From Cryptomeria japonica (Eukaryota > Streptophyta > Pinopsida > Cupressales > Cupressaceae), in assembly GCF_030272615.1 (NCBI RefSeq), contig NC_081408.1, positions 336,940,793 to 337,004,792 on the forward strand: a stretch of 64,000 bases of DNA, written 5' to 3'. Position numbers and translations under genes: made by a program. Shown here in pieces: positions 41,712 to 53,304 of this stretch. Under the pieces are notes generated by a model. That model did no database searches. It was not told the origin of the DNA and saw only the letters and a list, made by a program, of their open reading frames with translations. Position 1 is the first letter of the stretch. The number at the start of each line of letters is the position of its first letter.

Positions 41712-42405
41712 GATGCAGAAGGAGCAAGATTGGATGAAATGGAGGATGAAGATGAGGACTTTGACTTTGAAGAAGAATCATCTCACCATTTAGATATCAC
41801 AACACCCACTGCTACTACTTCTAGCTCAAGGCCTGAAAAATTGAGCTATATTAGGACAAATACAAAGAGGAAGATGTAGTCTTCTCTTTGGTTTGTTCAT
41901 TCACATTGTTGTTTTTCACATTTGGAGTTGGACTTGGACATATCATTATATGTAATTTTGTGAACATTTATATACTTATGCTGCCATTATACATTTTAGA
42001 GTTGAAACTTGAAACTTGAATATGCTGCCATGAATGATGAAATTTCAAATATTGCGTGTTTGTAGATCATATGACATGTGTAATGTTTCAATTATGGCAC
42101 TTATGTTCTCTAAATGCATTAATTTCTTTATGTTTTTTTTGTAAAACTACGGTTTTTTTTTTGCCGAGTCTTTCGCGAGTCTTTCACGAGTCTAAGTCCG
42201 AGTCCAAATTTTTGGTTTGCCGAGTCCGAGGCGAGTCCGAGATTTTCAACTATCTTAGTTGATGAAAAGAGAACAAACATAGAAGATATAAGAGATGATC
42301 CTCAACTTGAGATGGCATTATACTTGAGAAATAATCGTTGAAGATTAGATAAATACAAAAGGGAGATTGGATGTTACTATTGCAAAAAAATAGGTCAATC
42401 AGGTG

Positions 42406-42759
42406 TTTGTCTTATCAAGTTTGACATCTTTTGGTATGCAGTAGGGATGATTTTCTCTCCCTGATAGCTTGACTTACAAACTCATCTAAGTCTTGAAATG
42501 CTCTTAGTGGACTTGGCATTTGGCATTCTTGTTTATGGCATGAGTAAAGGCACCACTCAACCCTTGATTGGTTGACCTTGTATTGTCAAGTTTGATTTTA
42601 TTTTTTTTAAGGCGAGAAAAGGGATGAAGTGTTCGGCCGACATTACAATGGTCATATGTTTGAATGAATTTATTTTGATGGCTGACCTTTGGGAGAGTTA
42701 ATTTGTTTTTGGCCAACTTGTGTATAAGTGAAGCGAGGTTTGAGTAAGATGTTCAAGTG

Positions 42760-42803
<44 letters not shown>

Positions 42804-44039
42804 GCATAACGCTTTATCATTCAAACACGGAGTAGAGCAGATTGAATGTAGAGTAGAGCAGAAGTGAAGAAGGATTCTTATGTGATGAGAACAGGAATAC
42901 GAAGTGGAACGCAATGCTGTCTCATGCTAGTCAAAGCAAAGAAAACTTAATGCAAAGCAGAACAGAGCAGATTTGATGCAAATCAGATCTTTTGGAGTGT
43001 AAAAGTGTAGAAAGATATGTTCATCATCAGTTGAAGAAGCAACATCTTGAAAGTGAATTTTGTAGAAGAGGTTGATGCCTCTTAAAAGACAAGATTAGTG
43101 TCACTTGCTGAGTTAATGCGCAATTGTGGGGATTGGTGTCTCCAGCAGCTTGGCACTTGCAAATTCTGAAAGTGGGGATTGGTATCTTGAGCAGGTTGGT
43201 GCTCGCAATTATTGTAAGATCATTTGATTTCTTGTTGTGGTTGGATATGGATAGTAGCTCCAAGCAATCATCTGTGGTTTTTCCCTAAAAAGGGTATCTG
43301 CATAAATCTCGTGTTCTTAATTGTGTGGATGATTATGTGTTTTCTGTTATTGTAGTTGTTATCTTTTAAATAAGCAAAAGATTATATTATATTGATATTT
43401 ATGATCATCGATTGCTTATTTCGTCCCTATCAACACTTAGGAATATCATTATTGATTCCTCAATTATCAATTGTCTTTTTGTATTGTTCTATATCGATAT
43501 AGTAATTGTTTTATTAACCGATTGCCTCATGATATTGATGTGTACTGTTGATTATTAGCGACGCTTTTTTCTTTTAATGATATTTTTTAAATCTTTAATT
43601 TAAACTTATCTAATTGTTTATCTATTTAGCTGTTTCCACTTTTGGAATGGGGACATTACAGACTTTGAGGGCTTATGACAGTCGAAAAATTCTCCTTCAA
43701 ACATGTGAGCCATACGTCAGAGTTTGACATGACAATGTGAAAAGATGGTGGTCAAGAAGGACAGCTTATTTTGAATAACTTCAAAGTTAGAATAAGAGAT
43801 AAAACTCTACAACCATATTGTCAATAATTTATTTTTTAAACATTTTTTAAAAATTTATAGGTTTTGATTTAAAAAATATAATTTATTTTAGATTGAAATT
43901 TTTCTGCATTGAATTGGTTAATGGATATAACTAATAATAATTTATCTTAAAATGAAAAATAATAAGAAATTATTAACATAGCTGCGACTGGAATCACATT
44001 TTTAAGAATATTCTAAGAAATTATATATTTTCAAATGTT
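42406..44039. other. gene-free stretch with a GT microsatellite
   Basis: This DNA lies between the broken copia knuckle and a decayed hAT end. A (GT)20 run at 42762-42801 is the only clear structure. Two related phrases GGGGATTGGT(G/A)TCT occur near 43127 and 43174. It may be the body of the hAT whose right end is at 44152. Confidence 0.4.
42762..42801. repeat. (GT)20 microsatellite
   Basis: Forty uninterrupted bases of alternating G and T. Confidence 0.98.
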
Positions 44040-44152
44040 CGATAAATTGCCGAGTTATTGCTGATTTTTTCCCAAGTTTTTTGTCTAATCCCAAGTTTGT
44101 AAAATTTTTGGAACAACAGATTCATTGCTGAGTCCAAGTTTTTTCAACTATG
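44040..44152 (+). mobile_element. right end of a decayed hAT element (copy D)
   Basis: The sequence runs through GCCGAGTTATTGC and GCTGAGTCCAAG and ends TTTTCAACTATG, like the right end of copy B (GCCGAGTCC...TTTTCAACTAT). It abuts a copia gag codon series starting CTTGACGGATCA at 44154. The left end was not found. Confidence 0.5.
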
Positions 44153-44825
44153 GCTTGACGGATCAAATTATGCATTATGGAGTATAAGGATGCAAATTTA
44201 TCTAATGACAGTAGGGTTTGACATTTGGTAGTTTGTTGTGAATGGCTTTCAAGCTCCAATAGCTCCACCAAGAGATCTAGCTGGAAAGAAGGCTAGTGAG
44301 AATAATGTAAAAGCCATGAATGCCATCATGTGTGGTTGGGCTGAATCTAGATATTTTAAGTCAATGCATTGTGATTATGCGAAAGAAATCTAGGAAAAAC
44401 TTGACCACATCTATGAAGGGGATGACAAGCTCAAGAAGGCTAAGCTCTAAACTCATAGAAGACAATTTGAGAGCCTGAAAATGTTGCAGCCTACTTCCTT
44501 TGTGTGGATGAAGTTGTCAACATCATTAGAGGGTTTGATGAAAAGGCTGAAGATTCAATGATTGTACAAAAGGTGCTAAGGTCTCTGAAGAGCACACGGT
44601 TATACTGAGAGGGGGGTGAATTAGTATAACAGCCAATTTAAACCTTTTCAACTTCAATCACAAGTATATAACTTATCTCATTAACATATTAATTGCATAC
44701 CGACTTTCATATGTGATTTAACTCATATGAACACAAGTAGAACACAAGATATATACGTAGAAACCCTTACGGGAGAAAACCATGGCAAATCAATGCTTTA
44801 TATATTTCTTCTTTTACAGTGTTTG

Positions 44826-45050
44826 TAGGCACCAACCCCTAAGTTTGTTTGTGAGCACCAACTCACTTGAAACACCAACTCCCAAATATGATTTTGTGAG
44901 CACCAACCTACTAGAAGCACCAACTCCCAAATCTGAATTTTGTGAGCACCAAATCACTGGAAGCACCAACTCCCAAATCTGATTATGTGAGCACCAACCC
45001 ACTAGAAGCACCAACTCCCCAGTCTAGAATTAGTGAGCACCAACCCACTT
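44826..45050 (+). repeat. ~45.5-bp tandem repeat (GTGAGCACCAAC)
   Basis: Copies start GTGAGCACCAA at 44851, 44896, 44942, 44987 and 45033 (spacing 45, 46, 45, 46), each followed by AGCACCAACTCCCAAATC. Confidence 0.9.
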
Positions 45051-45476
45051 CATATAAATCTGAATTTCCACCTTCTGAATGTTGCTATAACAATGGATGA
45101 TGGATTCTATTCTTCTCAAGCTTCCTTCTTCAAACTGTTACAATCTCCTCCTAATAATTCTGATAAACTGATCACACTTGCTCAAAAATCCTTCATAAAT
45201 ACAGCTGCACACACAGTCCTTCATAAATCTGCCATAAATATTTTCATGAATCTGTCTATACAGATCTTCAGAAATCTGCATTCAATAAGCTTCTATAATA
45301 ACTTCATAATTAGCTCCAACTTTCTTTAATATGAATCTTTAATGCCCTTCATATTCTCTGTTCTAGATCCTACTCTTAATTGGACTAATATATCATTTTA
45401 TCTCACATACCACATCATTCTTCCTTTTAACATTTCTCATAGTCTGAAAAATAATTTCAGAATTATATTCTTCACA

Positions 45477-47165
45477 AGTCTGTCATTAGCCGATAGGCTA
45501 TTATAACGTGGGTTCTGCCCACCGGAATTGTCTCACGCTCACCCGGAAAAGTTTTAATGCGGTCGCCGGTAAAATTTGACATCGTCAGAAAACTTGGATG
45601 CAAGTGTTGTGGGTTCCTTTTACTATCTCCAGCTGGACTGCCAAGACCAAGTATGCCACATCTTCTCACATTTTCTGCCGATTGGCTTCCGCCACTTGAG
45701 CTTCCCCCCTTAGAAAAAGAAATATACAGTCTACTCATATTGGTGTGTTCATTTGTCTGTGTGTGCATATGCATTTGTTTGTATATCTATTATGTGTATG
45801 CACAAATATTTTTTAATTTTTACATCTGGATTGTGGAGTCTGGAAACTCTGTGTCATATCCACCATGGCAAACAGAACTACCTGGTATTAACTGATAGCC
45901 TGCCCAAATCATGAAACAGATATAATCTGTTTGATATTGTGGAAATGGGTCTCAAACTCCATTAAACCTTGTGAATCGGTAACATTATGTATACTAGACA
46001 GAGAGATGACAGTATAATAAATAAAGAGAGAAATAATACTAATACCAAAGGTAATTAAATCAGCGTTTCACGGAATCAAACTTAACAATATTTTAGCCTC
46101 AAACCCAAGTCTAAAAGCCTAAATTTGAAAACTTTGTTCTACTTAATATTATTTTGTTATGATAGAACAATTGAAAAAAACTATTTTTAAAACAATTTCC
46201 CAATATTTATATTTTATAATAACATTTTCCAAAATAAAAAGTTACAGGAGATAATTATTTGTAATTTGTTTCCAATTATTTGTCCCAAAGGTAATGGTTA
46301 CTGTCAAAGAAAACAATTTCAGATTTGGGATAGTTTTTAGGAGAAATATTTATTAATGAAAATAAAAAGTTATACCGTGTATATTATACTTGTAATACAG
46401 TTTAGGTCTAAGTCATTTGAAACACAAACTAATAAAATATTGCAACATATGATTTTTACTTTTCCTGATACATTATTACTATTTTAAGTTCTTTAAATAC
46501 TCTACAATTATACTGAGATATATTATACAATTATATAATATATATCTACTACATGCTAACATAACATATGATTTTTACTTTTGGCGATACATTATTCCTA
46601 TTTTAAGTTCTTTAAATACTTCACAATTATACTGAGATATATTATATAATTATACAATATTTATCTACTACATGCTAACTTGCCATGGCTCGATCTAATG
46701 AGGATCAAGATATAATTACAATTTCGAGCAACTTATCTGAAAGACCACCAACCCTTTCAAGACTAACGCAATTATATATAAGAAGAAGCCAGTCTACAGC
46801 AACTATCTAAGGTAAAAAACTACAAACCGGAACTGTTTCATATTCTTTAGATTCTTACATATTGCTCTAATCATGTTTATTTATGTTTTCATTTTGCAGG
46901 TACGAGAACATCATTTTTACAAAGAATAGTGGCCTCTATGTCGTATTCAGCTAGGGGCTCCAGATCTTTTTAGCCATCAAGTGCTACGAAGCATAATGTT
47001 ATCACGTTATGTTCTATGGTTGGATTATTTGTTCACAAATGTTTTGAAGACATATTGTGAATTAGTTAATGTTCATTCATTTTGAAAACAATCCATTTAC
47101 GATGAAGACATTTAGTACAAATAATCACACATTTTTTATTTTTAATAATTAGCACACTTGAACAT
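45477..47165. other. foreign insert within the LTR, possible captured sequence
   Basis: The base composition and vocabulary change at about 45477. The left part is GC-richer and has a minus-strand frame (45472-45774) with SFSKGGSSSGGSQS and RTHVIIAYRL. The right part has an ATG frame (46685-46807) starting MARSNEDQDIITISSNL, then a GTAAAA...TTTGCAG intron-like gap (to 46900) and RTSFLQRIVASMSYSARGS. I recognise neither peptide. It could be captured host sequence or an unrelated small element. Confidence 0.35.
46444..46680 (+). repeat. 119-bp tandem duplication
   Basis: The block beginning AACATATGATTTTTAC at 46444 recurs at 46563 with about 90% identity and both copies end ACATGCTAAC. The duplication is AT-rich and lies just upstream of the small ATG frame at 46685. 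Confidence 0.9.
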
Positions 47166-49238
47166 ATATTACTTTCGGCGTACCATTACACCTCCTTTTG
47201 GTGCAAGTGCTAGTATAAATCTGTTCATAATCTGCCCATATGCCTGGGGATAGTCTTCTCACAGTCTTCTGATAAATCTGCACTTGATCCTCTTTAAAAA
47301 CTCTCCTTATACCTTCAGCACTATACACTTCTCACCTACAGGTGTATATAATTATTATCTTCTCAGCACATATACACCCACAAATTTCCCTTTTTGGCAG
47401 ATTTATAATTTTAGCATTCTACATACTCAATCTGCACATTCAATCCTTATATATATGCTTTCATATAATGGGACATACCTTATGATCATCAAAAAGACAC
47501 ATCCTAAATCAACCCGTGGGGATTAAGAATCATAACTAATATTTATTTGCAACCGTTGATGTGCTCTTTTCATAAGTCGTGGCATTGACTAATCCACGTT
47601 TTCTCATAACAAACCACACCTTTTCATTTATAATTACCTTTCTTTTTTTGAATACTAATACGCAGTTTTTTGTCTTTAGAGGAAGACAAATTAAAGTTGC
47701 TGTCTTGTCTTTTGAATAAGACAAAAAATTTGTCTTATATGGCTTGCCTTTTCTTACGAAAGTGACCGCTGCCTTTAGTAAGGATTAATCCTGATACAAA
47801 TTTGTCTTATCTGCTCTTTGTCTTATCGGCCTTTTTGACTTATTCCGTTTTGTTTCATTCTCTTGACTTTTTACTTTTTGTCTTATTCATACTTGTCCTA
47901 TTCTTCTGTCTTTATCATCGCTGTCCTTAAACTTCCATTCCTTAACATTATGTACGTGCAATTACTGCTGTTAATAGCTTCTTATATCTGGCTTTAACAA
48001 GTCTTTCAAATATCCTTAACTGCTGTTGTCCAGAATATCATCGCTGCTCATTAGTTTATTTTGGCTGTCTTAAAAAGACACTTTAAGATTGACTTTTATA
48101 AGTTCTTTGTATAATGAGTCAACCAGCATTTTAATTATGTGATTGCTTAATTGTATCCTTTGTAAGTCTAAGATTGGTTTTTATCAGTATTACACCTCAG
48201 CATTAAGTCATTAATCTACGTAATGACTGTATGTAGCATGTTGCTGTGTCTATTGTCTGCAAGCGCTGCCTTTACAAAATACAATTGTTGCATATCTTGA
48301 TTGCTGTATTAAATCCCTGCACCCTTAATATCGATGCTCTCACTAATAGTATGTGATCTGCATATTATTTATATGCCTATGTCTTTTTCTTTATCACTGC
48401 CTTACCAATGGTTATCACTGCATATTTTTTGTCTTGCCACATCGTAGTGTCTTGATGACTAATGATAATGTTCTTATGAACTTATCACTGCAATCTAAAT
48501 AACATAAACTTGGTAATCTGATCTGAATATTAGTAACCTGATTACTGTCATGCTTAAAGATATCATAAACTTCAACATTTCTGGACAATAATTTCTTTGA
48601 TATCAATTGCAATTATCTTTCCAACAATCTAATCCAAACTATCTCATTCCATGATAACAATCTCACTAATCTATTTCTGAAATCAACAAATGCAATCAAT
48701 CTTACTCATGTACCTTCAGCATGAATGTCTTCTTTGATGAGTCTTCTTATGGCATCGGTGATGATCTTAACATTACAAATTTTATCAATAACATCATCAT
48801 CTTTACTCCTTTGACATCAATGACAACATTTCCAACAGTCTCTCCCCTTAAGATTTGAAGCAAAAGTTTCCACCATTGAAGAAATGAAGGACCTGAATAT
48901 GTCAACCATGGATGAACTAAATGGGATCCTCATTGAGTATAAGATGAGGACTGAAAATGAGAAGCTATCAAAGTGAGAAGCAGCCTTCAAAGCTTCAAAG
49001 AAGTTGAAAAATGAAGGGCCTGAAACAAGCAATGAAGAAGATACAAAGAAAGCTCATATTGTGAGAAATCTGAAGAAAGTATCTGACAAATACAAAGGTT
49101 AGTTACCATTTAAATGTTTTAACTGTGGTAAAATAGGACATTTTGCTAATGCAAAAAGGAATGGTAGTGATAATGATGATCATAACAAGAAGAAAGCAAG
49201 TAGACATCTCCAAATCACAAAAGATGGAGTTATCATGA

Positions 49239-49540
49239 ACACTCCTCTCCATAGGTTTGGTTTGGAAGTTAAACCATAACTCATTCAATCTATCGCCACT
49301 AAAGTGAAATAAGAAAGCTTCATTATAAGCTGGTTTGGAAACTTTACCTTCATCATGCTCTTTTTCAACAACCTAATCACTTGTGTCATCAACTTCATTG
49401 GATAGCTTTGAATGTGTACCCAAGGCTGCTGTTATATTTTTTTCTCTCATGTACAATCTCATCAACACTAGTTGCATGCATGTCTAAGAGACCATCTTGG
49501 GGCACTGTCAAACATTCCTCGTGTGTTAAGGCATCTTTTC
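49239..49540. repeat. direct repeat, left copy
   Basis: About 300 bp starting CACTCCTCTCCATAGGTTTGG matches 51919-52215 in the same orientation at roughly 85% by eye. The left copy forms the 3' end of the PDS5-like minus-strand frame. Confidence 0.8.
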
Positions 49541-50126
49541 CATTAGAAATATCTAATATGAATTTCTCTTCTTCCTCATACACTTTGTTGGCCAAGAAAG
49601 AATTCAACTTCTCACGCTGTTTGAAAATGCTGTTAACCAATTCATATTCAGCTGGAGTAGTAACCTGATCTTGCCTCAAAAAAGCCAACAACATAGATAA
49701 GATGGGTTCAGAGATAGCGTCACTTTCATTAATAATCAAGGCCATAACGGTTCTCATATAAACAAAAATAGTTTTTTCATGATCCTCATTAATAGAAGTA
49801 ATGAAATGATGAAACATGTGAAGAATAAGATCATCACAATCTAAATCAATCAAGAGAACACATGATCTGACCTTTGCTATCAATTTTAAAATCTTAACCC
49901 TCTTACCAAAGGAAGGACTTCTGGTACCGTCTAACCCATGGAAGCATTTAATAATCAGCCATAGTATTTCTCTCATAATGTCATCATTGTAGGGTGCTTT
50001 AGGAGTTGAAATTCTCATAATTTCACTAAGGCAATAAATTATAGCAAATCTTATGTCTTTCTCAGGATGTCTCATAAACGTTGACTTAATCAAAGAATTC
50101 ATTGATGGCTTCATTGGCCACATCAA
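49395..50126 (-). pseudogene. PDS5-like cohesin cofactor fragment without introns
   Basis: A 243-codon minus-strand frame encodes RHPEKDIRFAIIYCLSEIMR, PKAPYNDDIMREILWLII, SPSFGKRVKILKLIAKVRSC, DCDDLILHMFHHFI and MRTVMALIINES. These are the N-terminal HEAT-repeat segments of PDS5, which regulates sister-chromatid cohesion. The whole stretch is one exon. PDS5 proteins are above 1,000 residues, so this is a fragment. It is surrounded by transposons, and the C-terminal part after about 49560 diverges. A captured or retrocopied piece, or an eroded gene, fits best. Confidence 0.75.
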
Positions 50127-50419
50127 TTTCTTTGGATGTGATTGTTCTTCATTGATAAACTACTCTCCACCACGTTAAAAATACTGAGTAAATAACCCTT
50201 TGACTGATGTAGATTCTCAAGATCCCTACTTGTTGTATAAAGCCTATCTCCAACATCATCTTTGCTACATGACTCCATGATTTTCAAACTATTTTTTATT
50301 TTAGCCTGAGTTTGTTTCATTGATTCCAACGAAGAATTCATTTTGTCATCCGTGATTTTGTCACTGATAATTATCATGCAACTCAAGATCTTCAACAAAG
50401 AATTCATTCTGTCATCCAT
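50123..50419 (-). pseudogene. possible upstream extension of the PDS5-like fragment
   Basis: The 98-codon frame (with SSLESMKQTQAKIKNSLKIM) lies just upstream on the same strand and overlaps the PDS5-like frame by four bases in a different phase. Its place and helical character fit the N-terminus of a PDS5-like protein, but I see no diagnostic match. Confidence 0.3.
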
Positions 50420-51918
50420 AATTTGTCAGTTTCCGTAACTATGACTCACTAAGGTGTAGGCTAGAAACAACTGCACCAAATCTTTAAAAATCTTCCTTAA
50501 CCTGTTGCCATAAAACTTTCCAGTACTTAAAATCAATCTGCTCGTAAACTAATGTTGTCGTAATTAGTGTGGCAATGCTAGGGCAGCAACTTTCAGAATA
50601 AATTACTACTGAAAACGTTAGAGATGTGAATACAGAAATGGCTGAAAAATCTTCTCCTATGATTAGGTCACCTCCCTCGTTCAACTCCAACTGCAAAATA
50701 CTCCACTGTTGGGCTGGAAATGCATGCCAATCCATCTGTGTACAAGCAACCAAGGTTCTATGTGGATGGTTGGAAGATTGACAGTGGTACCAACTCTGTA
50801 ACCTTGTCCACAACTCCAATTCTAATTCATTACCTCAGCTGAAAATTTCATCCAGATCCCAAATCCTATGATTAACATCAATCATCACTAAAATCAAGAA
50901 GTTCTCTGTCATCCAACTCAAAAGTGGATTATCAAAAGAAGACTTAAAATCTATTTTAAAAAATGAATTATCAATTAACTGAATACTATCATTGTCCTCA
51001 TGCTCAACCCAATCCTCTTGCTGATCCGAATTTCCAGTTTCTGATTTCTTTGGAAATGCACTAGATCAAAATATTCCTGAATGCTATCAAGCTTTTCAAT
51101 TACTTGTTTGATCTCCTTGGCCCTTCATTCTGATGTTCCCTGAACTGTTTGGCCTCATTAAACTGATTTTTTCTTGAATTAATGCTCTTTAGGCATTGTT
51201 CAATGAGTCTCTAGTTGATTTAAGCTCAAAGGTGAGCTCTTCAACCTTAGCCTTTGTTTCCTTGGATTAAAACAAAGCCTCACCTACAAGCTTAGTAGCA
51301 ACATCTCTATCATGGATCATGTGTAAGCATGTTGATTTTATTTCCTCCATTGTTCTCTTAATATTTTGCAAAACAAGGGAAATAATTTGTTCACTCTGAT
51401 TTCTTGGCGTCTTATGGATGAAACGTTTAATAAGACTCTTTGTGTCATCTAATTTGGATAATGTTTGCACTTCATTTTCAGCAAAATTAAAAGTTTCTTT
51501 ATACCTTTCAGCAGTGTCTCCATGGCTGCCCCAAGTCTCAAGTTCCTCTCCTTCAAATCTTGTCTCATCTTCATTGGTCTCAGGAACGGTCCTTTATTTT
51601 TTCATGAATGGTCGATGATCCTTTGAGCTGTGTGATTCACTAGGCCTTAGCTCAAACTCAGCTCCTTGCATTAAATTTCCGATTGGTCTTCGAGATCAAA
51701 CCTCTCAAAATTGTCTATCTCAATGTCATCCTCTTCACATAATTTAGGCTTAACAATTAGGACAGAACTTTCGTCAGAAAGAAATTCGTCCCAAACTGGT
51801 TCTTCATTATTTAGGTGCCAAAACACCTAGATTCCATGGACTTAAGAGCTAGTTGTTTTTCTTAGAAAAAATATGTTCATTGTGTATCTCGTAAGTGATT
51901 AAATCACTCTCCAAATCA
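50420..51918 (-). other. broken minus-strand coding-like DNA
   Basis: Several short minus-strand frames (50484-50819 and 51267-51470, the latter with ISLVLQNIKRTMEEIKSTCL) look protein-like but match no family I recognise. They sit between the two direct repeat copies and may be further parts of the duplicated PDS5-like region or neighbouring captured sequence. Confidence 0.3.
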
Positions 51919-52215
51919 CACTCCTCTCCATAGGTTTGGTTTCGAAGTTAAATCTTAACTTATCTGATCTATCATCATTGAAGTGAAATAAGAAATCTTC
52001 ATTATAAGCTGGTTTGGAAATTCTAGCTTAATCATGCTCATTTTCAACAGCCTTATCACCATGTGATCAACTCCATTGGATAGCTCTAAATGTGTACCCA
52101 AGGCTCCTATTATGTTTTTTCCCTCATGCACAATCTCATCAATAGTAGTTGTGTGGATGTCTAAAAGGTCATCCTGGGGCTTTGTCAAACATTCCTCATG
52201 TTATAAGGCATCTCC
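51919..52215 (-). pseudogene. second, truncated copy of the PDS5-like 3' end (direct repeat, right copy)
   Basis: The minus strand encodes KPQDDLLDIHTTTIDEIVHE, against VPQDGLLDMHATSVDEIVHE in the left copy. Similarity stops at 52215, where the fragment of a minus-strand LTR begins, so this copy is cut off there. Confidence 0.65.
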
Positions 52216-52570
52216 TCTCCCTAAGGTGGACTTGGTTGGCTTCATTCCTTCTTTTCATGCTTCAAGGCGGACTTAGTAATGTCTTTGCTCTTACCACATG
52301 GTGGACTTGCTAATGTCCTTGCACCTTTCTACATGGGCGGACTTCAAGAGACTTGTGTACCACATCCAATCAAGGGTGGAGTTCATAGGACTGTGCACCA
52401 TAGTATGGGCGGACTTCCTTACTTCCATGACCAAGCTAAGTCCATTCCAAAGCAGACTTCATGACATTTATGCACCAAGTGTGAGCGGGCTTGGTCAATC
52501 TTATACACCATGAGGGTGGACTTCAAGAGACCCTTGACCATATGAATCTCTTTGCTGAGTGGACTTGGAG
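52216..52570 (-). repeat. GCGGACTTC repeats in U3 of the minus-strand LTR
   Basis: About eight variants of G(C/T)GGACTTC or GTGGACTTGC occur (about 52226, 52267, 52303, 52336, 52372, 52409, 52514 and 52559), often with TGCACCA 15-30 bp away. Copies are degenerate. Confidence 0.65.
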
Positions 52571-53191
52571 AGAGATGATCTCCATGAGAACCAGATTTGA
52601 AATTTCCATAACTTATGCATTTTAACTCGGATCTTCTTGGAATTTGAAAATTACACACCATTCTACCCTTGAATTCCCCCGGATCCCTAAAATTTAGGAA
52701 CCTAGCTTTTCTGAACAAAACTTGAATTTTGGAGGAATTCTCGATCATTTTCAATGTAACTCAGAGCCAACAATGCAAACCCTAGATCCCCTTTCCAAAA
52801 ATTAAAAAAAAACAAGTATCCCTAAAAAATAGGAAAAAACTTTCTAAAAATAGCCATTTCGGGGATCATGCTTAAAGTGCCAAAAACGAAACTTCCTAAA
52901 AAATAAGAAAAAGCAAAAAAAGCAAAATTTTTCAAAAATAAAAACTTTTCCAAATTCACTCAAATCAATTGCAATCTTCGTCCTTCGGACTTTCTAGGCA
53001 GATTGATGATATCTAGGCTCTATTCTGACCATGGCTTGCACAAACTGACTTATGACTTCCAAAACTTAGACCATTCAAAACTAAGAAAGTTGGTGCCGGA
53101 AAGGTTGTGAGGCTCTAACAAAAACCCTAGAAAGCAAGAAACAAGGAGGGTCCCCATTCTCAATGGGGTGATGTGTGGAAAGGTCACAACA
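52216..53191 (-). mobile_element. 5' part of a minus-strand LTR
   Basis: The minus-strand start at 53191 reads TGTTGTGACC, followed by an ATGGGGACCC hairpin zone like that of the LTRs at 17707 and 19693. Phrases around CCTATTTTTTAGGGA resemble the middle LTR of the HASTY intron. Only about 1 kb of U3 is present before it meets the PDS5-like repeat. GTTAG follows the start at 53192-53196, but no second GTTAG was found, so the LTR is truncated. Confidence 0.65.
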
Positions 53192-53304
53192 GTTAGACTC
53201 TCAAAAAACACATTGTCATTGACCTTGCAAACTAGGAGAAGAAAGATATTGCATGCCTCCCCAACAACAAAATAAGTTCTCCAATGAGTTGGAGGGGGAC
53301 TAAA
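53192..53304 (+). mobile_element. 3' internal end of a copia element with polypurine tract
   Basis: The sequence ends GAGTTGGAGGGGGACTAAA directly before an LTR start at 53305. A purine-rich tract at this place primes plus-strand DNA synthesis in LTR retrotransposons. Upstream, the element is cut by the minus-strand LTR at 53191. Confidence 0.65.

Larger units (their letters stand above)
38794..42253 (+). mobile_element. hAT transposon (copy B) with a near-complete transposase
   Basis: The left end CATAGTTTTAAAACTCGG and the complement of the right end (ATAGTTGAAAATCTCGG) form imperfect terminal inverted repeats, followed on both sides by GACTCG-rich zones (38810-38940 and 42165-42243). The element is 3.46 kb and sits inside a copia gag. 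A clean 8-bp duplication is not visible: ATTTCAAC precedes it, while CTTAGTTG follows and continues the gag codons directly. Confidence 0.85.
38321..42405 (+). pseudogene. Ty1/copia gag fragment split by a hAT transposon
   Basis: Left of the hAT (38321-38793) the sequence encodes RAKGNIGLTIFNSKVHHVDL and DDQDAKAILLNNLPYK, typical of copia Gag. Right of it (42254-42405) come LVDEKRTNIEDIRDDPQ and the knuckle start CYYCKKIGQSG. Joining the two sides restores a continuous codon series at the insertion point. Stops and a deletion near 38540 show that the copy was dead; the knuckle ends abruptly at 42405. Confidence 0.8.
44586..48837 (+). mobile_element. 4.25-kb LTR inserted in copia gag
   Basis: It starts TGAAGAGCACACGG at 44586 and ends TTTCCAACA at 48837 between exact GTCTC duplications (44581-44585 and 48838-48842). 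The first 50 bases include the phrase ACTGAGAGGGGGGTGAATTAG. No gag-pol is present, so it is a solo LTR or LTR fragment, enlarged by an inner insertion at about 45480-47165. Confidence 0.8.
44153..49230 (+). pseudogene. second Ty1/copia gag, interrupted by an LTR
   Basis: The first part (44153-44585) encodes LDGSNYALWSIRMQIYL, GKKASENNVKAMNAIM, IYEGDDKLKKAKL and THRRQFESLKM. The second part (48843-49230) resumes with RFEAKVSTIEEMKDLNMST and ends with a knuckle CFNCGKIGHFANAK that has lost its last Cys. Stops are scattered through both parts. Removing the inserted LTR and one duplication reconnects the frame at the LRSL / RFEAK junction. Confidence 0.85.
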
